DNA of 64,000 bases from Megaustenia siamemsis (lineage: Eukaryota; Mollusca; Gastropoda; Stylommatophora; Ariophantidae). A program made the translations under genes and the position numbers. How positions within the stretch are numbered: the first letter of the stretch is position 1; every line of letters starts with the position of its first letter. The notes beneath the pieces are model-generated. The model worked only from the letters and a program-made list of their open reading frames with translations, was not told the origin of the DNA and ran no database searches. Positions 1 to 11,484 of this stretch are shown one piece after another. The DNA lies in assembly GCA_032433765.1 (NCBI GenBank), contig JAVIAB010000101.1, positions 65,609,640 through 65,673,639 on the forward strand. The letters run 5' to 3'.

Positions 1-97
1 GATCTTATCTCTCAGGCTGTTTCCTGTCATTCGTCTAACACTTGTCATCTCGGTAGTCGTTATTTTTCTTATTGGTCTTTCATCTAGGGTCCAGGAC

Positions 98-245
98 TGA
101 TAAGCTGTGCCACTGAGTACGGGTTCGAAACGCTGTGCCACTGAGTACGGGTTCGATCCTGCCTTGGTCAATATTTTTTTCTGTTGTTGATTATTTGTCA
201 TTTTTTCCGAGTGCTGTAAACATACCTCTTCTCCTGAATTGGTCC
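98..245 (+). repeat. tRNA-derived SINE (family 1), 5'-rearranged copy
   Basis: Matches the complete copy at 60679-60857 (opposite strand) through its body and its 3' end, which reads AAACATACC then CTGAATTG. The 5' part is odd. A stretch of about 31 bp carrying the pol III box B (GGTTCGA) is present twice in tandem, at about 104-126 and 133-157, and the box A region is missing. It is therefore probably a dead copy. A shorter fragment of the same body is at 3004-3070. Confidence 0.7.
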
Positions 246-269
246 AGGACTGACATTGGTAGCACAACA

Positions 270-2780
270 CTGAGATGAAGATTGTATTGTATGGCTTCCG
301 TTTTGCCTCTAGAGTTATTTATTTGCTGTTTGTTGGCCAATAGTGGTGATATCTGTCTGACGATTTTACAAGCTTTGATGTATCTTCGTTTATTTCTGCT
401 GGTTGTGAATTGTCATTTGTCACTAGACGTCCTAGGTATTTACATTTCTCTATTTGTTTTAGTTGCCTGCTTTCTATAATTATGTTGGTGTTCTGTATCT
501 CTTTTGCGATATTCATGACTTCTGTTTTGTTGTTGTTAATTTTCAAGTTGTTTTCAGTGCCTCTGCTGTTGAGTCTATCTGAGTGTTCTTGTAAGTCTTC
601 TATTTTTCAATGTTTTTTGCCTGATTGTCTGCAAATAGAAGCTCATTGATCACCCCTGTCTCTGATTGGTTGGCCAACGTGCGTATATAGTCCATGTAAG
701 CAATAAACAGTAGGGGGATAGTATGCACCCCTGCCTTACATCTGATCTAATGTACATGTAGAGACTTTTAATTAGGTTGGTTAGATGTTGAATTACTCCA
801 TATGTTGTTAGTATCTCCCACAGTTGTTCATGGTTGCATGTTGAAATCGGCCGACTGATTTTTCCTTTTCATTGAATGCTATTTACACAACTCGATTGTT
901 TTTTGTTGTTGTTGTAATGCTAACTATTTTATGGGGACCAGACAGCTTAAGAGAATGGCTTGGCAGAAGATCAACAACAGAAATGATACGTAACTGACGA
1001 GATTGAAAGTTGTGGAGAGACATGATCACCTACGCCAGCAGGCCCGGCACTTGATGATTATGATGATGATGATTTTTGGGGTTAATAGAATGTCAGTACA
1101 TTCTCTGTGTTTGTGGAATCCCTTTTGAGAGTTGCGTTACCTAGGTCTTTTATTGGTCTCAGCCGTTTTTCCACAATTGTGGCGTATAGCTTTCCTACAT
1201 GACTGAGAAGCGATATAACACTATATTGAATTCAATATCTCTTGCTTCCTTTTTTTCCGTATTGGTACAATGATCGCCTGTTGCCAGTATTATATGATTT
1301 TTTGTTGGTTCCATGCTGCATTGAATATTCTGTTTGCCATGCAAATCATGTTACTCCTGCTGCAGCTATTATTTTACTGCTATATTATCTATCCCAGGTG
1401 CTTTATTATTCAGTGCATATTTGATTGCCTCTTCGATTCCCTCAATAATGATGTTACGTTCAGTGTTTGTGCATTCTTGCGTGGTTTTTGTAGGTGTTAT
1501 TAGTATATGCTCTGTTAAATAGGTCTTCATTATAGTATTTCTATCTCTGTTTCATATGTTGTTTATTTGATATTGGCTGTCCGTTTTTGTCACCTCTGAG
1601 CTCAGTAGGATCGTAGTTTTATTTCCTTGTTCGTTGTTGCTTTTACTGCTTTGTAGAAATCTATTGTGACTGTCTTGAAGTCCATGTTCATATTTGTCCA
1701 AATTATGTCCATTTGTTTTGCTTAGCTTCTTTGATCAACATTGTAACTGTTTTTTTTTTTAAACTAAGGCATATTTTTCTTGGCTCTTATTCTCCTCCTA
1801 ATTTAAAAAAAAAAGGATTCCTCTTTTCTTTAATTGCTTTTCTAATTTCTACGTTTCACCACGGGGTTCTCGTTTTCCCTTCTTATGTCCTTAATGTCGT
1901 TCCACATACTGTCTTTGTGATAGTGATTGCTGTTTTCCTAAACTGTATAAACTCTTCCTCTTCTGCTGTTTTTACTTTGCCGAGTAGTTTCAGGAATTCC
2001 TCTGTTAGTTTTTCTTGTAGGTATTTCTTTGATTCTTTATGTTTTAGTTGTTTTATTTTTGTCAGTTCTTTTTGCTTCTTTGTTTGTTTGCCTATCTTCT
2101 ATTTCATTTTAGCAGTATTTTTGGCTCATCCCACTTGTAACTTGCGACTCTCTATGTTTAGTACAATGTTTTATTGATAAATAAATAATTTTGATTACAA
2201 CAGTCTGCTTCCATTTCTATTTATTTGAGCTGTCAAAGCATCTCAGTAAACTTCTATTCGCACTGTTACGTTTCCTAAGAATTACATTAAAATCTCCCAT
2301 CACTAACATGTCGTCGCTTTCATCAGTCTTGTTGACAATTTCATAGAATTCTTCGCTTTTATCATTGCTGTTACATGATTTATAAATCTGTATACAAGTT
2401 GATTTTCGGTCGTCTTCTAGTAGTCTGGTTGTGATTATTCTTTCAGATTTGTATTTTATTTCTAGAAATGTTTTTATGTGTTCTGGGTCGACGATAAAGC
2501 TCACTCCGTGTGTTGCTCTTTCTGTTGTGTCGACTTCTGATTATATTATTGTTTAGTTCACCTGTTTTTTTTATTTTTCTGTTGACCTTTTACTCTGGTG
2601 CTCGGTAATCTAAGTATTTTAATTTTCTTTTTTTGCCATTTCTTCTATAATTTCAATTGTTTTGTTTGTGTTTTTTTAAAATTCTGCATGTATTGATGGT
2701 TGATATTTTATATCTGTGGTCTATCTCCGGTTGTCTGTTGTTTCTTCGAACACAAAACGTTGATCTCTTATCAACCTGCT
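270..2780 (-). mobile_element. Degraded non-LTR retrotransposon (LINE), endonuclease plus reverse transcriptase
   Basis: Read on the - strand this is one decayed LINE. An apurinic-type endonuclease piece at 2217-2504 carries the MGDFNV motif. A linker at about 1860-2160 keeps a run of charged coding sequence. RT pieces follow: a SHVGKLYATIVEKRLR-type segment at about 1140-1230, a VRQGCILSP motif near 740, an FADN box (equivalent to FADD/YADD) near 640, and a YLG-type thumb segment at 319-546. Stops and frameshifts are frequent, so no product is expected. A LINE-A 3' end on the + strand at 935-1075 interrupts it. The long open frames on the + strand here are antisense shadows. Confidence 0.75.
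935..1075 (+). mobile_element. LINE-A 3' end with GAT tail
   Basis: Last ~130 bp of LINE-A. It encodes the degenerate end of ORF2 (a WxGRxSTT-type stretch, then DMITYA and a terminal stop) and then a GATGATGAT tail. It lies inside the older - strand LINE, so it inserted later. Other LINE-A copies are at 3355, 18640, 31210, 32525, 36850, 37640, 54250, 54738 and 55767. Confidence 0.7.
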
Positions 2781-3003
2781 GAGTCTGTCGTAAGTTAAAG
2801 GATTAGCTTCAAAACACACGATGGGGGTAGTTCTGAGATGTTTATCCACGTGGTGGTTCGCTAGGTGTCACGTGCGATCTTTGCTCTAAGCTGGCTTATT
2901 AAATGGATGAAAAATAATAATATATGCATGTTATTAAAGGAAACCACCGAGACGTTAGATCAATAAATAATTTCTGGGGAGATATATGATTACAATATTT
3001 GGA

Positions 3004-3070
3004 AAATGTCTGTTGTTGATTATGTAGGAAGTTTTCCGACTCTTGTAAACATACCTCTTCCATTGAAAGA
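3004..3070 (+). repeat. SINE family 1 fragment
   Basis: About 65 bp matching the body and 3' end of the SINE at 98-245 (CTGTTGTTGATTAT then TGTAAACATACCTCTTC). The promoter half is absent. Confidence 0.55.
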
Positions 3071-3354
3071 TTCTCAGTATTAATGGAACTGATGAATACT
3101 TCAATCTTGTAGTGGTAACAAAAGAAAACAATTGAGTGAGCAGTCTACTCGTTTACAATCTCAAATTTTCAGTTTTTCTCAGATATCTTCACCATCTACT
3201 CCTACTATGTTCATTCACATAACCCACCTGATATAAATGACGTACAATGGGCTGAAAAGGACATAAGGAAATAAAGACATGAATCCATTATATTTGTTAT
3301 TATGGCATTATCTCAGTGAAGTTTTTGCTACAGATAATTAAATATCATCACCAT

Positions 3355-3970
3355 AAAGTACCATACCTGCTGGCGTAGGCGATCATGTCTCTCCACAACT
3401 TTCAATCTCGACAGTTATTTTTCATTTTTGTTGTTGACCTTTCGCCAAGCCATTCTCTTAAGCTCTCTGGTATCTTTCACTTGCTTCTCTCTATCTCTTC
3501 GTCCCTCAATTTTCCCAGTAGTTCCAATACATTCCAGCTGTTCTCTTATTGCATGGCCAAATTATGATGATTGTTTATTCCTAATATTGGAAACTAACTC
3601 GCTGTTTTGCTTTCAGAACGTTTTCATTACTCTTCTTATATACCAATGATATTCTCAACATTCTTTTGTAAAACCACATTTCTACATTTTAAGACTAGCT
3701 CTACATAACATTTAATAACTCTTTTCTTTTTTATATTGTCAAAAATGAATTGTACATTATCTTTCTCATGTTATTTTTAAAGCTGCTTTTGCCTAAGCCA
3801 TTCTGCATCTCACCTCTTTTGTACATCTACCCTATGATGTTAATTATGATCCCAGATATTTAAATTCAATAATTTAATATGCCGATGTGAAAATGATAGC
3901 ATGAATACTTGTTGTACATTTCTTGTTTTTATTTTAAATATTGTTGGTCTTAATTGTAAATGTTCATGAG
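3355..3970 (-). mobile_element. LINE-A fragment, C-terminal part
   Basis: The - strand carries the LINE-A end (ATGATCGCCTACGCCAGCAG, reverse complement near 3365-3395), then upstream the segment around the mutated 'gaaatgtggtttt' stretch at about 3650-3690 and the 'actcaggc' segment near 3790-3830. Many stops and small indels are present. It is a dead 5'-truncated copy. Confidence 0.65.
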
Positions 3971-4244
3971 CACGTGTTAATAGAGTTAAATTTGGTGCAC
4001 ATGCTTAGTTAGAAGGTTGATTGGTCTAGACACTAGAGGTATGACGTCAGGGTCTGTAGAGGAAGGTCTCATGTTTAAATCGAAAACTTTGATGTTTGTC
4101 AATCGTAAGCTCTTTGTTTGCATCACAGAGTAATATTTCCAGTCACACACAAGAGCTGACAGAGAATCTTGGCGAGGGAGTTCATGCCAGCTGTTCTTGC
4201 CTCTTCCTCTGTGGTCTTTTAGTGTTTCTCTTGTTCTAACACAT

Positions 4245-4350
4245 GCCTATTGAGTTATTTGCGGGTCATCATCATTGAACTCCGAACATGTGCATATGTG
4301 CACAGATCCCTTCCTCAACAAGTCCCGCAGTGTCCAGCCACTGAAACATT
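4245..4350 (-). mobile_element. LINE-D extreme 3' end
   Basis: About 100 bp matching the end of the RNase-H LINE (compare 21600-21700): the CNDDD-coding stretch, the 'tcatcatcattg' motif and the start of an AATAACTC tail. Only the last codons remain. Confidence 0.6.
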
Positions 4351-4392
4351 TTGAATAGTTAATAACCACACCTCCTTAATCTGATAATGTTA

Positions 4393-4850
4393 TTATGCAT
4401 GCATATATAAAATATATATATATATGTATATGTGTGTGTGTGAACGTGTATGTGTGTGAGTGTGTGCGTGCAAGTATGTGTGTTAGTATGTGGGTGTGTG
4501 TGAGTGTGTGTGTGTCTGAGTGTAAGTATGTGTGAGTGTATGTGTGTGTGAGCTAGTGTGTTTGTGAGTGTGTATGTGAGAGAGAAGTTATGTGTGAGTG
4601 TGTATGTGTGTGTGAGTATGTGTTTCAATGAGTGAGTGTGTGTGTAAGAGGTACATGTGAGTGAATATGTATGTGTGAGAGTGTAAGCCTGTGTGTATGT
4701 AAGTGTGTGAGAGAGTGTTTGTGTGCAAAAGTGTATGTGTTAGTGTGCGTGTATATGTTCGTGTGAGTGTGTGTGTGTCCGTGTGAGAAAATGTGTGTGT
4801 TAGTATGTGTGTGTGTGTAGGTCCGTGTGAGTGTGTCCTAGATAATGTTG
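4393..4850. repeat. GT-rich low-complexity tract
   Basis: About 450 bp of imperfect (TG)n with interspersed GAGTG and TATG variants, starting from a short AT tract. The 89-aa frame on the opposite strand (His/Thr-rich) is an artefact of the repeat. Confidence 0.9.
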
Positions 4851-5819
4851 GACTGAGATATTTCTAAGCCACACAAAAAGCGATGTCATGTGCTACAGAA
4901 TTTACTGTTGAAATAACATCACTAATGGAATTGTTCGTTTAGTTTCATCATTGAATAGCATTTCATATAAGAAAAAAAGCAATTCCTTAGTTTAGTAGTT
5001 TCAGTTCCTTTTATTCTACCTTTCAACTCCCTGTATAGGTATTCAAACCGTTTATAGGATTTTCCGAGCCGTGCTATTTCTTGGCATTCTTTTAAGATCA
5101 TTATATATGTTCGCAATCATCTTCATCTCTGTTTCCATCTGTCTTCTTCAAGAATATTTTGGTCTTCCTCATTGTATCTTTCCCTGGGGATTCCAAAAAA
5201 GGGCCTGTTGTGTAATACTCACAATTTAATCCGCGGTGTATGTCCTAGCCATCGCTTTCGTATTCGTTTTTTTCTCTTTATCCACTGGTAACGGACTGGT
5301 ATAATTCCATAATTTTATGTAAGTTATTTTGTCCTGCCATCTTCATCCTTTAATTATGCTCAACTATTCATTAATGAACTTCTGTATCTTCATGATTATG
5401 ATTTGTGTTGTTCTCCATCTTTCGCAGCCTTATAACAGAACTGACTTAACCTTGGTCATGGTTGTGAAGTTTTTTAGGATTAAGTTGTTTTTTTACAGTG
5501 CATGACAGCCATGCCCATGCTCAAGCCTTATTAGTCGCCTCTTAGGAATATACAATGTTGATAACAACGCTACAATTCTTTAGTCCCTTTTTTTGGGTTC
5601 CGGCAGCGAACGGGAAGCACATATAACTTACATGTAATATGGCTGTTCCAATTCTTTCATTAACCTTAGGAAACGTTATAATGTACTTGAGAAAAGTATA
5701 GGCATTTATAGACTCATGTATTTATTATTGTTTTGTAACTACCATCACCATTATTTTCATTATTATAATTGCTATCATTACTATTAGTTAACTACTAAAC
5801 ACAAACCAAACAAGACACA

Positions 5820-6050
5820 TGAGAGTTGTGGGGCATGTTCAAAGTCACAACCTCCTACTGAAAGTAATCTTGGAAGGGAACATACAAGGTAAAAGAGACA
5901 GAGTCAGAATAATACTAACATGGACGAGTAACATAAAAAATAGAGAAGTCAGCATATGACAACCTGCACCATCAAAGCAAAAGACAAAGCTGAATAGCGC
6001 TCGATAGTAGCCAGCCTTTGATGCGGAGACGACACTCAATGATGATGACT
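5820..6050 (+). mobile_element. LINE-B 3' end
   Basis: Matches the end of the LINE-B copy at 35640-36050: the GHVQSHNLLLKVILEGN-type segment, the TWTSNIK-like segment, the RSIVAS-like terminus and a GATGATGAC tail. In-frame stops are present. Confidence 0.7.
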
Positions 6051-8215
6051 ATTTGTTTCATTGCTGTACTGATTATTGCATGCTGTACTGTGAAAGTCCA
6101 TGATGCAATTCAAATAACAAACTAACATGCATAGTTATTACGTCATCTCTTGTGTTGAAGGCTTGTCACGGATGCGTTTCCCATTGACCACCAGTTATTA
6201 TTTTACCACGAGGTCTTGGCGTTAACTAAAAGGTTAACTCGGTTTGAGACATACACTTTCACTCGTACACGTTTTCTAAGTTACTCAATGAGTATGCCTA
6301 TTAAGAACAAAACCGCTTAAATCAACGACAGCGTTTGGAATCGTAGAGGCAAAGGTTGGCAGTAGACTGGTAATTCATTTTTCTTGTTGCCATCACACTC
6401 AGGTGCAAGAAGACATTAAGAGCAGACAGACTTGGAAGAAGATTTTAAATACCCCAAGGGAGGCAGAACGTGTAAATGACCCGGACAATGAATTTGAATC
6501 AACAACCTTGAAATGGCTGCGTACGCTTCATGTTAAAAGGGTTGGTGTCAGAAATAAGATCTAAAAGGAGCTAAAGACCTTAAACAGAAATAAGCAGAAT
6601 TTGGTTCGGGAGTTACTACACGCTGGGAGATAAACTGAGGATGGGATCAAAACACTTGTGGAGTTGTTCAAGATGTAGTGAGGATTGTGTGACTAACGAT
6701 TCCATAGTGCCCTTTCACACATCACAGACCTCAAACACGTGACCGTGTGGCGAAATCCACCGTTTCGGCGTACGGTGTACGAAACCCTCGGTAGAGGAAA
6801 ATATATTTGTTTTTTTTTCTATCGGGGAGTGAAATACAAATAATGAGTCCTACACGTCATGGCGACCGCTTTGACCAAGTCACCTTTATCCCACTGGTCC
6901 TGTCGTGAGCCCTCCAACATACACCAACAATGGGTAATATATGACGTAAACATAGTTTATTTATGTTTCTAACAGAGTTCATACCAGCATCTTCATATCA
7001 TGTAATGTCATGACAATCCAAAACGATGTGTTTTATTAAGCACGATTGTTTGTATTTATGTTGTACGTGTAATTATATCCTAATTAAAGGTATCTTGTTA
7101 AATAACAAGATGAAAGTAACTGCAAATTAAGACACAACAGTAAACTGAAAAAAAGGTTTATATACAGTAAAACCTTGAACAAAAGGTTAGTGTACACGTA
7201 AAGAGTATTCTAGTTTTCACTTAAAATTACTGATCGCCATTTTCAATTACATTTCAAAAGTCGTTTTCTTCCTTAGTAAACCTTACCTCTATCCGCAACC
7301 GGTCCAACAAATCAGTGTCAACAACCTGGAAATAAGTTAACGTTTAATAAAAAACTAAAACATTTGTAAACGTATTTGTAATGTGATTTCCTCGAAAATA
7401 AATGACCTCTCTCAGGCAATCACACATTATATTGTATTATACGAGATTATATTGAAATAAAAAAAAAAGCCAGCACATTTCTGTACATGCTTTTTTCCAT
7501 GTTTGATGTTCTTCTATATTAGCCTATTTTTAAAATTATATTACAGTTTCCATATTATCATATTTTATTATTGTATTAGCGTTTCTATATTAACATATTT
7601 TATTATTATTGTAGAGCTTTTATATTAACATACAAGTGCGAAATAACAGAAATGACAAAGAACATAAAAATATCAGCTATAATCAGGAGAAAAAGATGGA
7701 CATATGTCGTTCATGTGAAGAGAAGAGATAACACGAATATCTCAAAGCCTGTCCTCAAATGTCGTTTGTATTGTCACAAAAAATAAATACATAAAAGTCA
7801 GAGGCAAAGCGGCAATGCGCACCACAGCCTTCATTGCAGCTTTCTGTGCAGAACCTAAACACTAGACTAAAGAACAACATCAGAAAATAATTGACATTGA
7901 AAAGATAACGTGCAACATGCACATCATGCATGACAAAACCTAAAGTAAGCTAAGAGCGATCCCCGTCGAGTGGTACATAAACAACATATAATGATCTGGC
8001 TACATGAAATGGCACAAATATAAAGAAGCGCGACAAAGTCAGCCTTCGACGGATGTTACTAGATATCAAAATTCAGGTCCTCGAAATAAATGTATTGATG
8101 GTATATTAGAAACATAAGGAAACATAATAATATAGTCTAGAGAAGAACACAAATCATCAAATTATATTTCCCTTTGAATGGCTAATGAGGGAGGAAATAA
8201 GAAGGTAATAGGAAC
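6051..8215. other. Unassigned AT-rich DNA
   Basis: No feature is recognised with confidence. At 7650-7790 a stretch on the + strand reads like a decayed LINE C-terminus (RRKRWTYVVHVKRR). At 6420-6700 there is a short open-looking segment without recognisable homology. Confidence 0.4.
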
Positions 8216-8219
8216 CCAG

Positions 8220-8370
8220 TACATATTAAATGATGAGCTGGAGAAAGAGCCCGTGATAGACCCAGATTAAGGTTGACTGACAACATCCGTTAAAGATTAT
8301 AACATCAAATGGCAATGGCTGAAGCTGCCAGAAGGACAAGAAATAGGATGATCCATCGCCTCTCTCTCTC
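8220..8370 (+). mobile_element. LINE 3'-end fragment (basic RGRP/WTDNI-type terminus)
   Basis: On the + strand the codons give a decayed RARDRPRLRLTDNI segment followed by MAEAARRTRNRMI, typical of the C-terminal tail of RTE/CR1-like LINE proteins. A related, equally decayed end is at 56020-56190. Confidence 0.5.
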
Positions 8371-8639
8371 TCTCTCTCCACACCATCGGTGGTATAAGAG
8401 TAAGTTAAGAGAGTGATAAAAAGGGCCACATACCAACTTTAAAGACAATAATAATAGTAACAATAAACAGTATGTATATATGACTACCTCGTCTGATGTC
8501 ATTTAATCATGTTCATATATTGAAGATCTGTAGCGAAAAAATAGTTTCCCTCCACGTTTTACTACCTCTAGGAAATGTTCTACCATTATCCTTAATGATC
8601 AAAGTTATGATTTTTAGTTCTATATATGGTATATATGGG

Positions 8640-9190
8640 AGCAGCGAAATTGACATGAGAATACAAAAAGCAAATGCTGTCACATACCAGCTTTCACCAT
8701 TGTTAAGACATCTAAACATTACTATGCCAGCTAAACAACAAATGATAAATAGCATCTTCATACCAACTTTGTGCTATGAAAGTCAAACATGGACCCTTTC
8801 TAAATCACATTTAAGAATGATCAATACATGTGAGATGCGAGCTTCAGAAAAGTAACAAACAACACAAGAAGAGATAGAATACCAAATGAAACCATAAGAA
8901 AAATGGTAGGAACAAAACCCTGCCAAGAATTTATAGAACAACAACAACATAAATGGTTCGGCCACCTGGTCAGAATGAATCCTCACCAATCACCATCAAG
9001 GGCATTTTTCTCGAGAATGAATGGAAAAAGACCAAGAGGAAGACCCAGAAGAAGATGGATAGATGCAGTGACAGAGATATGTAACAACAAAGGAAAATCA
9101 CTAATTCAGACAATTCGAGCAGCACAAGAACGACACATGATATAAACCACGACACCTTTTAGGTATCAGTGAAAGAGAAAAGAAGAGGAA
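8640..9190 (+). mobile_element. LINE RT C-terminal fragment
   Basis: Two open pieces separated by a stop. 8640-8855 encodes an RT thumb-like segment (MRIQKANAVTYQL, then FIPTLCYESQTWTLSK). 8903-9145 encodes the basic tail (WFGHLVRMNP, then KRPRGRPRRRWIDAV). This order (SQTW, GHLxRM, GRPRxRW) is the usual end of many animal LINE ORF2 proteins. It ends 8 bp before the SINE at 9198. Confidence 0.7.
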
Positions 9191-9197
9191 GAAGAGG

Positions 9198-9433
9198 TTG
9201 GGAGCCGCGATAGCTCAGTGGTTAGTGAACTGGACTACAAAGTACAAGAGGTAGGGTTCAATCCCAACCGACAACCTCCGGGTTCACCCAGCCTTTAATG
9301 GGTACCGGATTTTTCTGGGATAGTTAAGCGGCACGGGCGTAATACCGGCCACATTACCCCAAAAAATCATGTGTCGAAGGTCTGTAACATTTATGGTTAC
9401 TAACAACATATTCCCTATACGCCACTTCGCGTG
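9198..9433 (+). repeat. tRNA-derived SINE (family 2), 5' part, split by the Polinton
   Basis: Has a perfect pol III box A (TAGCTCAGTGG, 9211-9221) and box B (GGTTCAATCC, 9255-9264) 33 bp apart, then a body containing GGGTTCACCCAGC and AATGGGTACCGG. The tRNA-like region does not fold into a standard tRNA that I can close, so it is a SINE head rather than a tRNA gene. The SINE is cut at 9433 by the element at 9434. It appears to resume at 18538. Confidence 0.75.
9428..9433. repeat. Target-site duplication, left (CGCGTG)
   Basis: Six bases immediately before the terminal AGTAGTAGG. The identical hexamer follows the right terminus at 18538-18543. Polintons characteristically make 6-bp duplications and have AG...CT ends. 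Confidence 0.9.
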
Positions 9434-9717
9434 AGTAGTAGGTGTGGCTGTATACCCATTGTAAAAAGTGCACGCACATGCACCGAAAGACAATGGATTT
9501 TGCACCGATACCGCACGAAACTGGCACCAAATCTGTGCAAAAGTTCGATAATCGGCTTATTATCTCGGTGTTCGTGGCGTCTTATCTCGGTGGTCGTCGT
9601 GGTGTGCGTTGGTGCGTGACGGCTTATTGATCGGCGCGTCGCTCGTGGTGTGCGGTGGTGCGTGACGGCTAATCTCGTGGTGCGTGATCGGCGCAGCTCG
9701 CCGGTTATCTCAGGGGA

Positions 9718-9865
9718 CAGCGGTTCTAAAAGGGGTCGTCTCGGGCCACAGCGGTTCTAAAACTTGTGGGGATGGCGGGTCGTCGCCGGCAATCTCGCGC
9801 GGGTCTCTCGCTGGTTATGGACACCAGTAGTTCTAAAACGTGTGTGTCAGCGGTTCTAAAACTTG
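9718..9865 (+). promoter_or_regulatory. Four-copy iteron in left terminal repeat
   Basis: CAGCGGTTCTAAAA occurs at 9718-9731, 9749-9762 and 9848-9861, and a variant CAGTAGTTCTAAAA is at 9825-9838. Three are followed by CTTG or CGTG. They lie 284-432 bp from the terminus. The same four, in order, are in the right arm. Function is inferred only: a terminal protein, integrase or replication-initiator binding array would fit. Confidence 0.6.
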
Positions 9866-10139
9866 CGCGCTCACGGGCGGGGCGTGCGGGTGGGGAAAGG
9901 GGGTGCCATTATTGATCGAGTATTATTAGTATCGTTAGCATCATGTGTGAGGATTAGGCAACAGGAGGCGACATGTAAAAAAAAATGCTGACAAGCAATG
10001 ACGTTGAAGGGGGGTATTGTTAGGAAAAGGTAAATACGACTATCTCGCGTGCGACGAGGGTGGGGGGAACTGGGTTGGTCGGCACAGGGTGTATTATTGT
10101 AGTATCGCTAACATCATGTACCAGGTGTGATTATAGCGA

Positions 10140-11462
10140 TTTTTTTAGTGACACATCATCATCACGTGCCACCCTCAACAGCAACATGTACCCTTCATGT
10201 CCTATCATCATCATGTGCCACCCTCAACATCAACACTTCATGTCCTATCATCATCATCATGTGCCACCCTCAACATCAACATGTACCCTTCATGTCCTAT
10301 CTTCATCATCATACCACACAAAGTATCACACCGATTATTAGTGACACATCATCATCGTGTGCCACCCTCAACACCATCATCAACCATTCATGTCCTATCA
10401 TCATCATGTGCCACCCTCAACATCAACATAACCCCTTCATGTCCTATCATCATCATCATACCACACAAAGTATCCAACCGATTATTAGTGATACATCATC
10501 ATCATGTGCCACCCTCAACACCATCATCAATCTTCATGTCCTATCATCAGCAACATGTGCCACCCTCAACATGAACCCTTCATGTCCTATCATCATCATC
10601 ATGTGCCACCCTCAACATCAACATGTACCCTTCATGTCCTATCATCATAATCATACCATACACAGTATCAAACCGATTATTAGTGACGCATCATCATCAT
10701 GTGCCACCCTCAACAGCAACATGTACCCTTCATGTCCTATCATCATCATCATACCACACGAAGTATCCAACCGATTATTAGTGACATATCATCATCATGT
10801 GCCACCCTCAACACGATCATCAACCTTCATATCCTATCGTCATCATCATAATGTGCCACCCTCAGCATCAACACTTCATGTCCTATCATCATCATCATAC
10901 CACACAAAGTATCAAACAGATTATTAGTGACACATCATCATCATGTGCCACCCTCAACAGCAACATGTACCCTTCATGTCCTATCATCATCATGTGTCAC
11001 CCTCAACACCATCATCAACCTTCATGTCCTTTCATCATCATCATGTGCCACCCTCAACAGCAGCATGTACCCTTCATGTTCTATCATCATCATCATCATA
11101 CCACACAAAGTATCAAACCGATTATTAGTGACACATCATCATCATGTGCCACCCTCAACACCATCATCAACCTTCATGTCCTATCAGCATCATCATGTGC
11201 CACCCTCAACATCAACCCTTCATGTCCTATCATCATCATCATACCACACAAAGTATCAAACCGATTATTAGTGACACATCATCATCATGTGCCACCCTCA
11301 ACAGCAACACTTCATGTCCTATCATCATCATCATCATCATCAAGCCACACAAAGTATCAAACCGATTATTACTGACACATCATCATCATGTGCCACCCTC
11401 AACAGCAACACTTCATGTCCTATCATCATTATCAAGCCACACAAAGTATCAACCAGCGAAAT
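10140..11462 (+). repeat. Minisatellite inside the left terminal repeat
   Basis: Higher-order tandem array. The basic block is GTGCCACCCTCAACA plus a CAT-rich stretch plus CTTCATGTCCTATC. Several blocks make a larger unit closed by CACACAAAGTATCAAACCG and ATTATTAGTGACACATC. The closing motif recurs near 10330, 10480, 10675, 10770, 10920, 11120, 11265 and 11370. All three forward frames are largely open (His/Ser/Thr/Pro-rich), with repeat lengths that cycle frames, so these are unlikely to be genes. Confidence 0.9.
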
Positions 11463-11484
11463 TCTCTCTCTCTCTCTCTCTCTT

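Larger units (their letters stand above)
9434..11484 (+). repeat. Left terminal inverted repeat (~2.05 kb)
   Basis: The outer ~700 bp (9434-10140) is unique and GC-rich against the AT-rich host. The inner part is a CAT-rich minisatellite ending in a (CT)n tract at 11463-11484. It pairs with 17127-18537 in inverse orientation. The left arm is longer because it has more minisatellite units. Confidence 0.92.

Noticed and set aside
1713..2177. Hydrophobic 154-codon protein on + strand
   Set aside because: Antisense of a LINE linker/RT region; the - strand has endonuclease and RT motifs.
9205..9275. tRNA gene (perfect A and B boxes)
   Set aside because: The acceptor and anticodon arms do not close, and the sequence continues into a SINE body and tail. 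It is a tRNA-derived SINE head.
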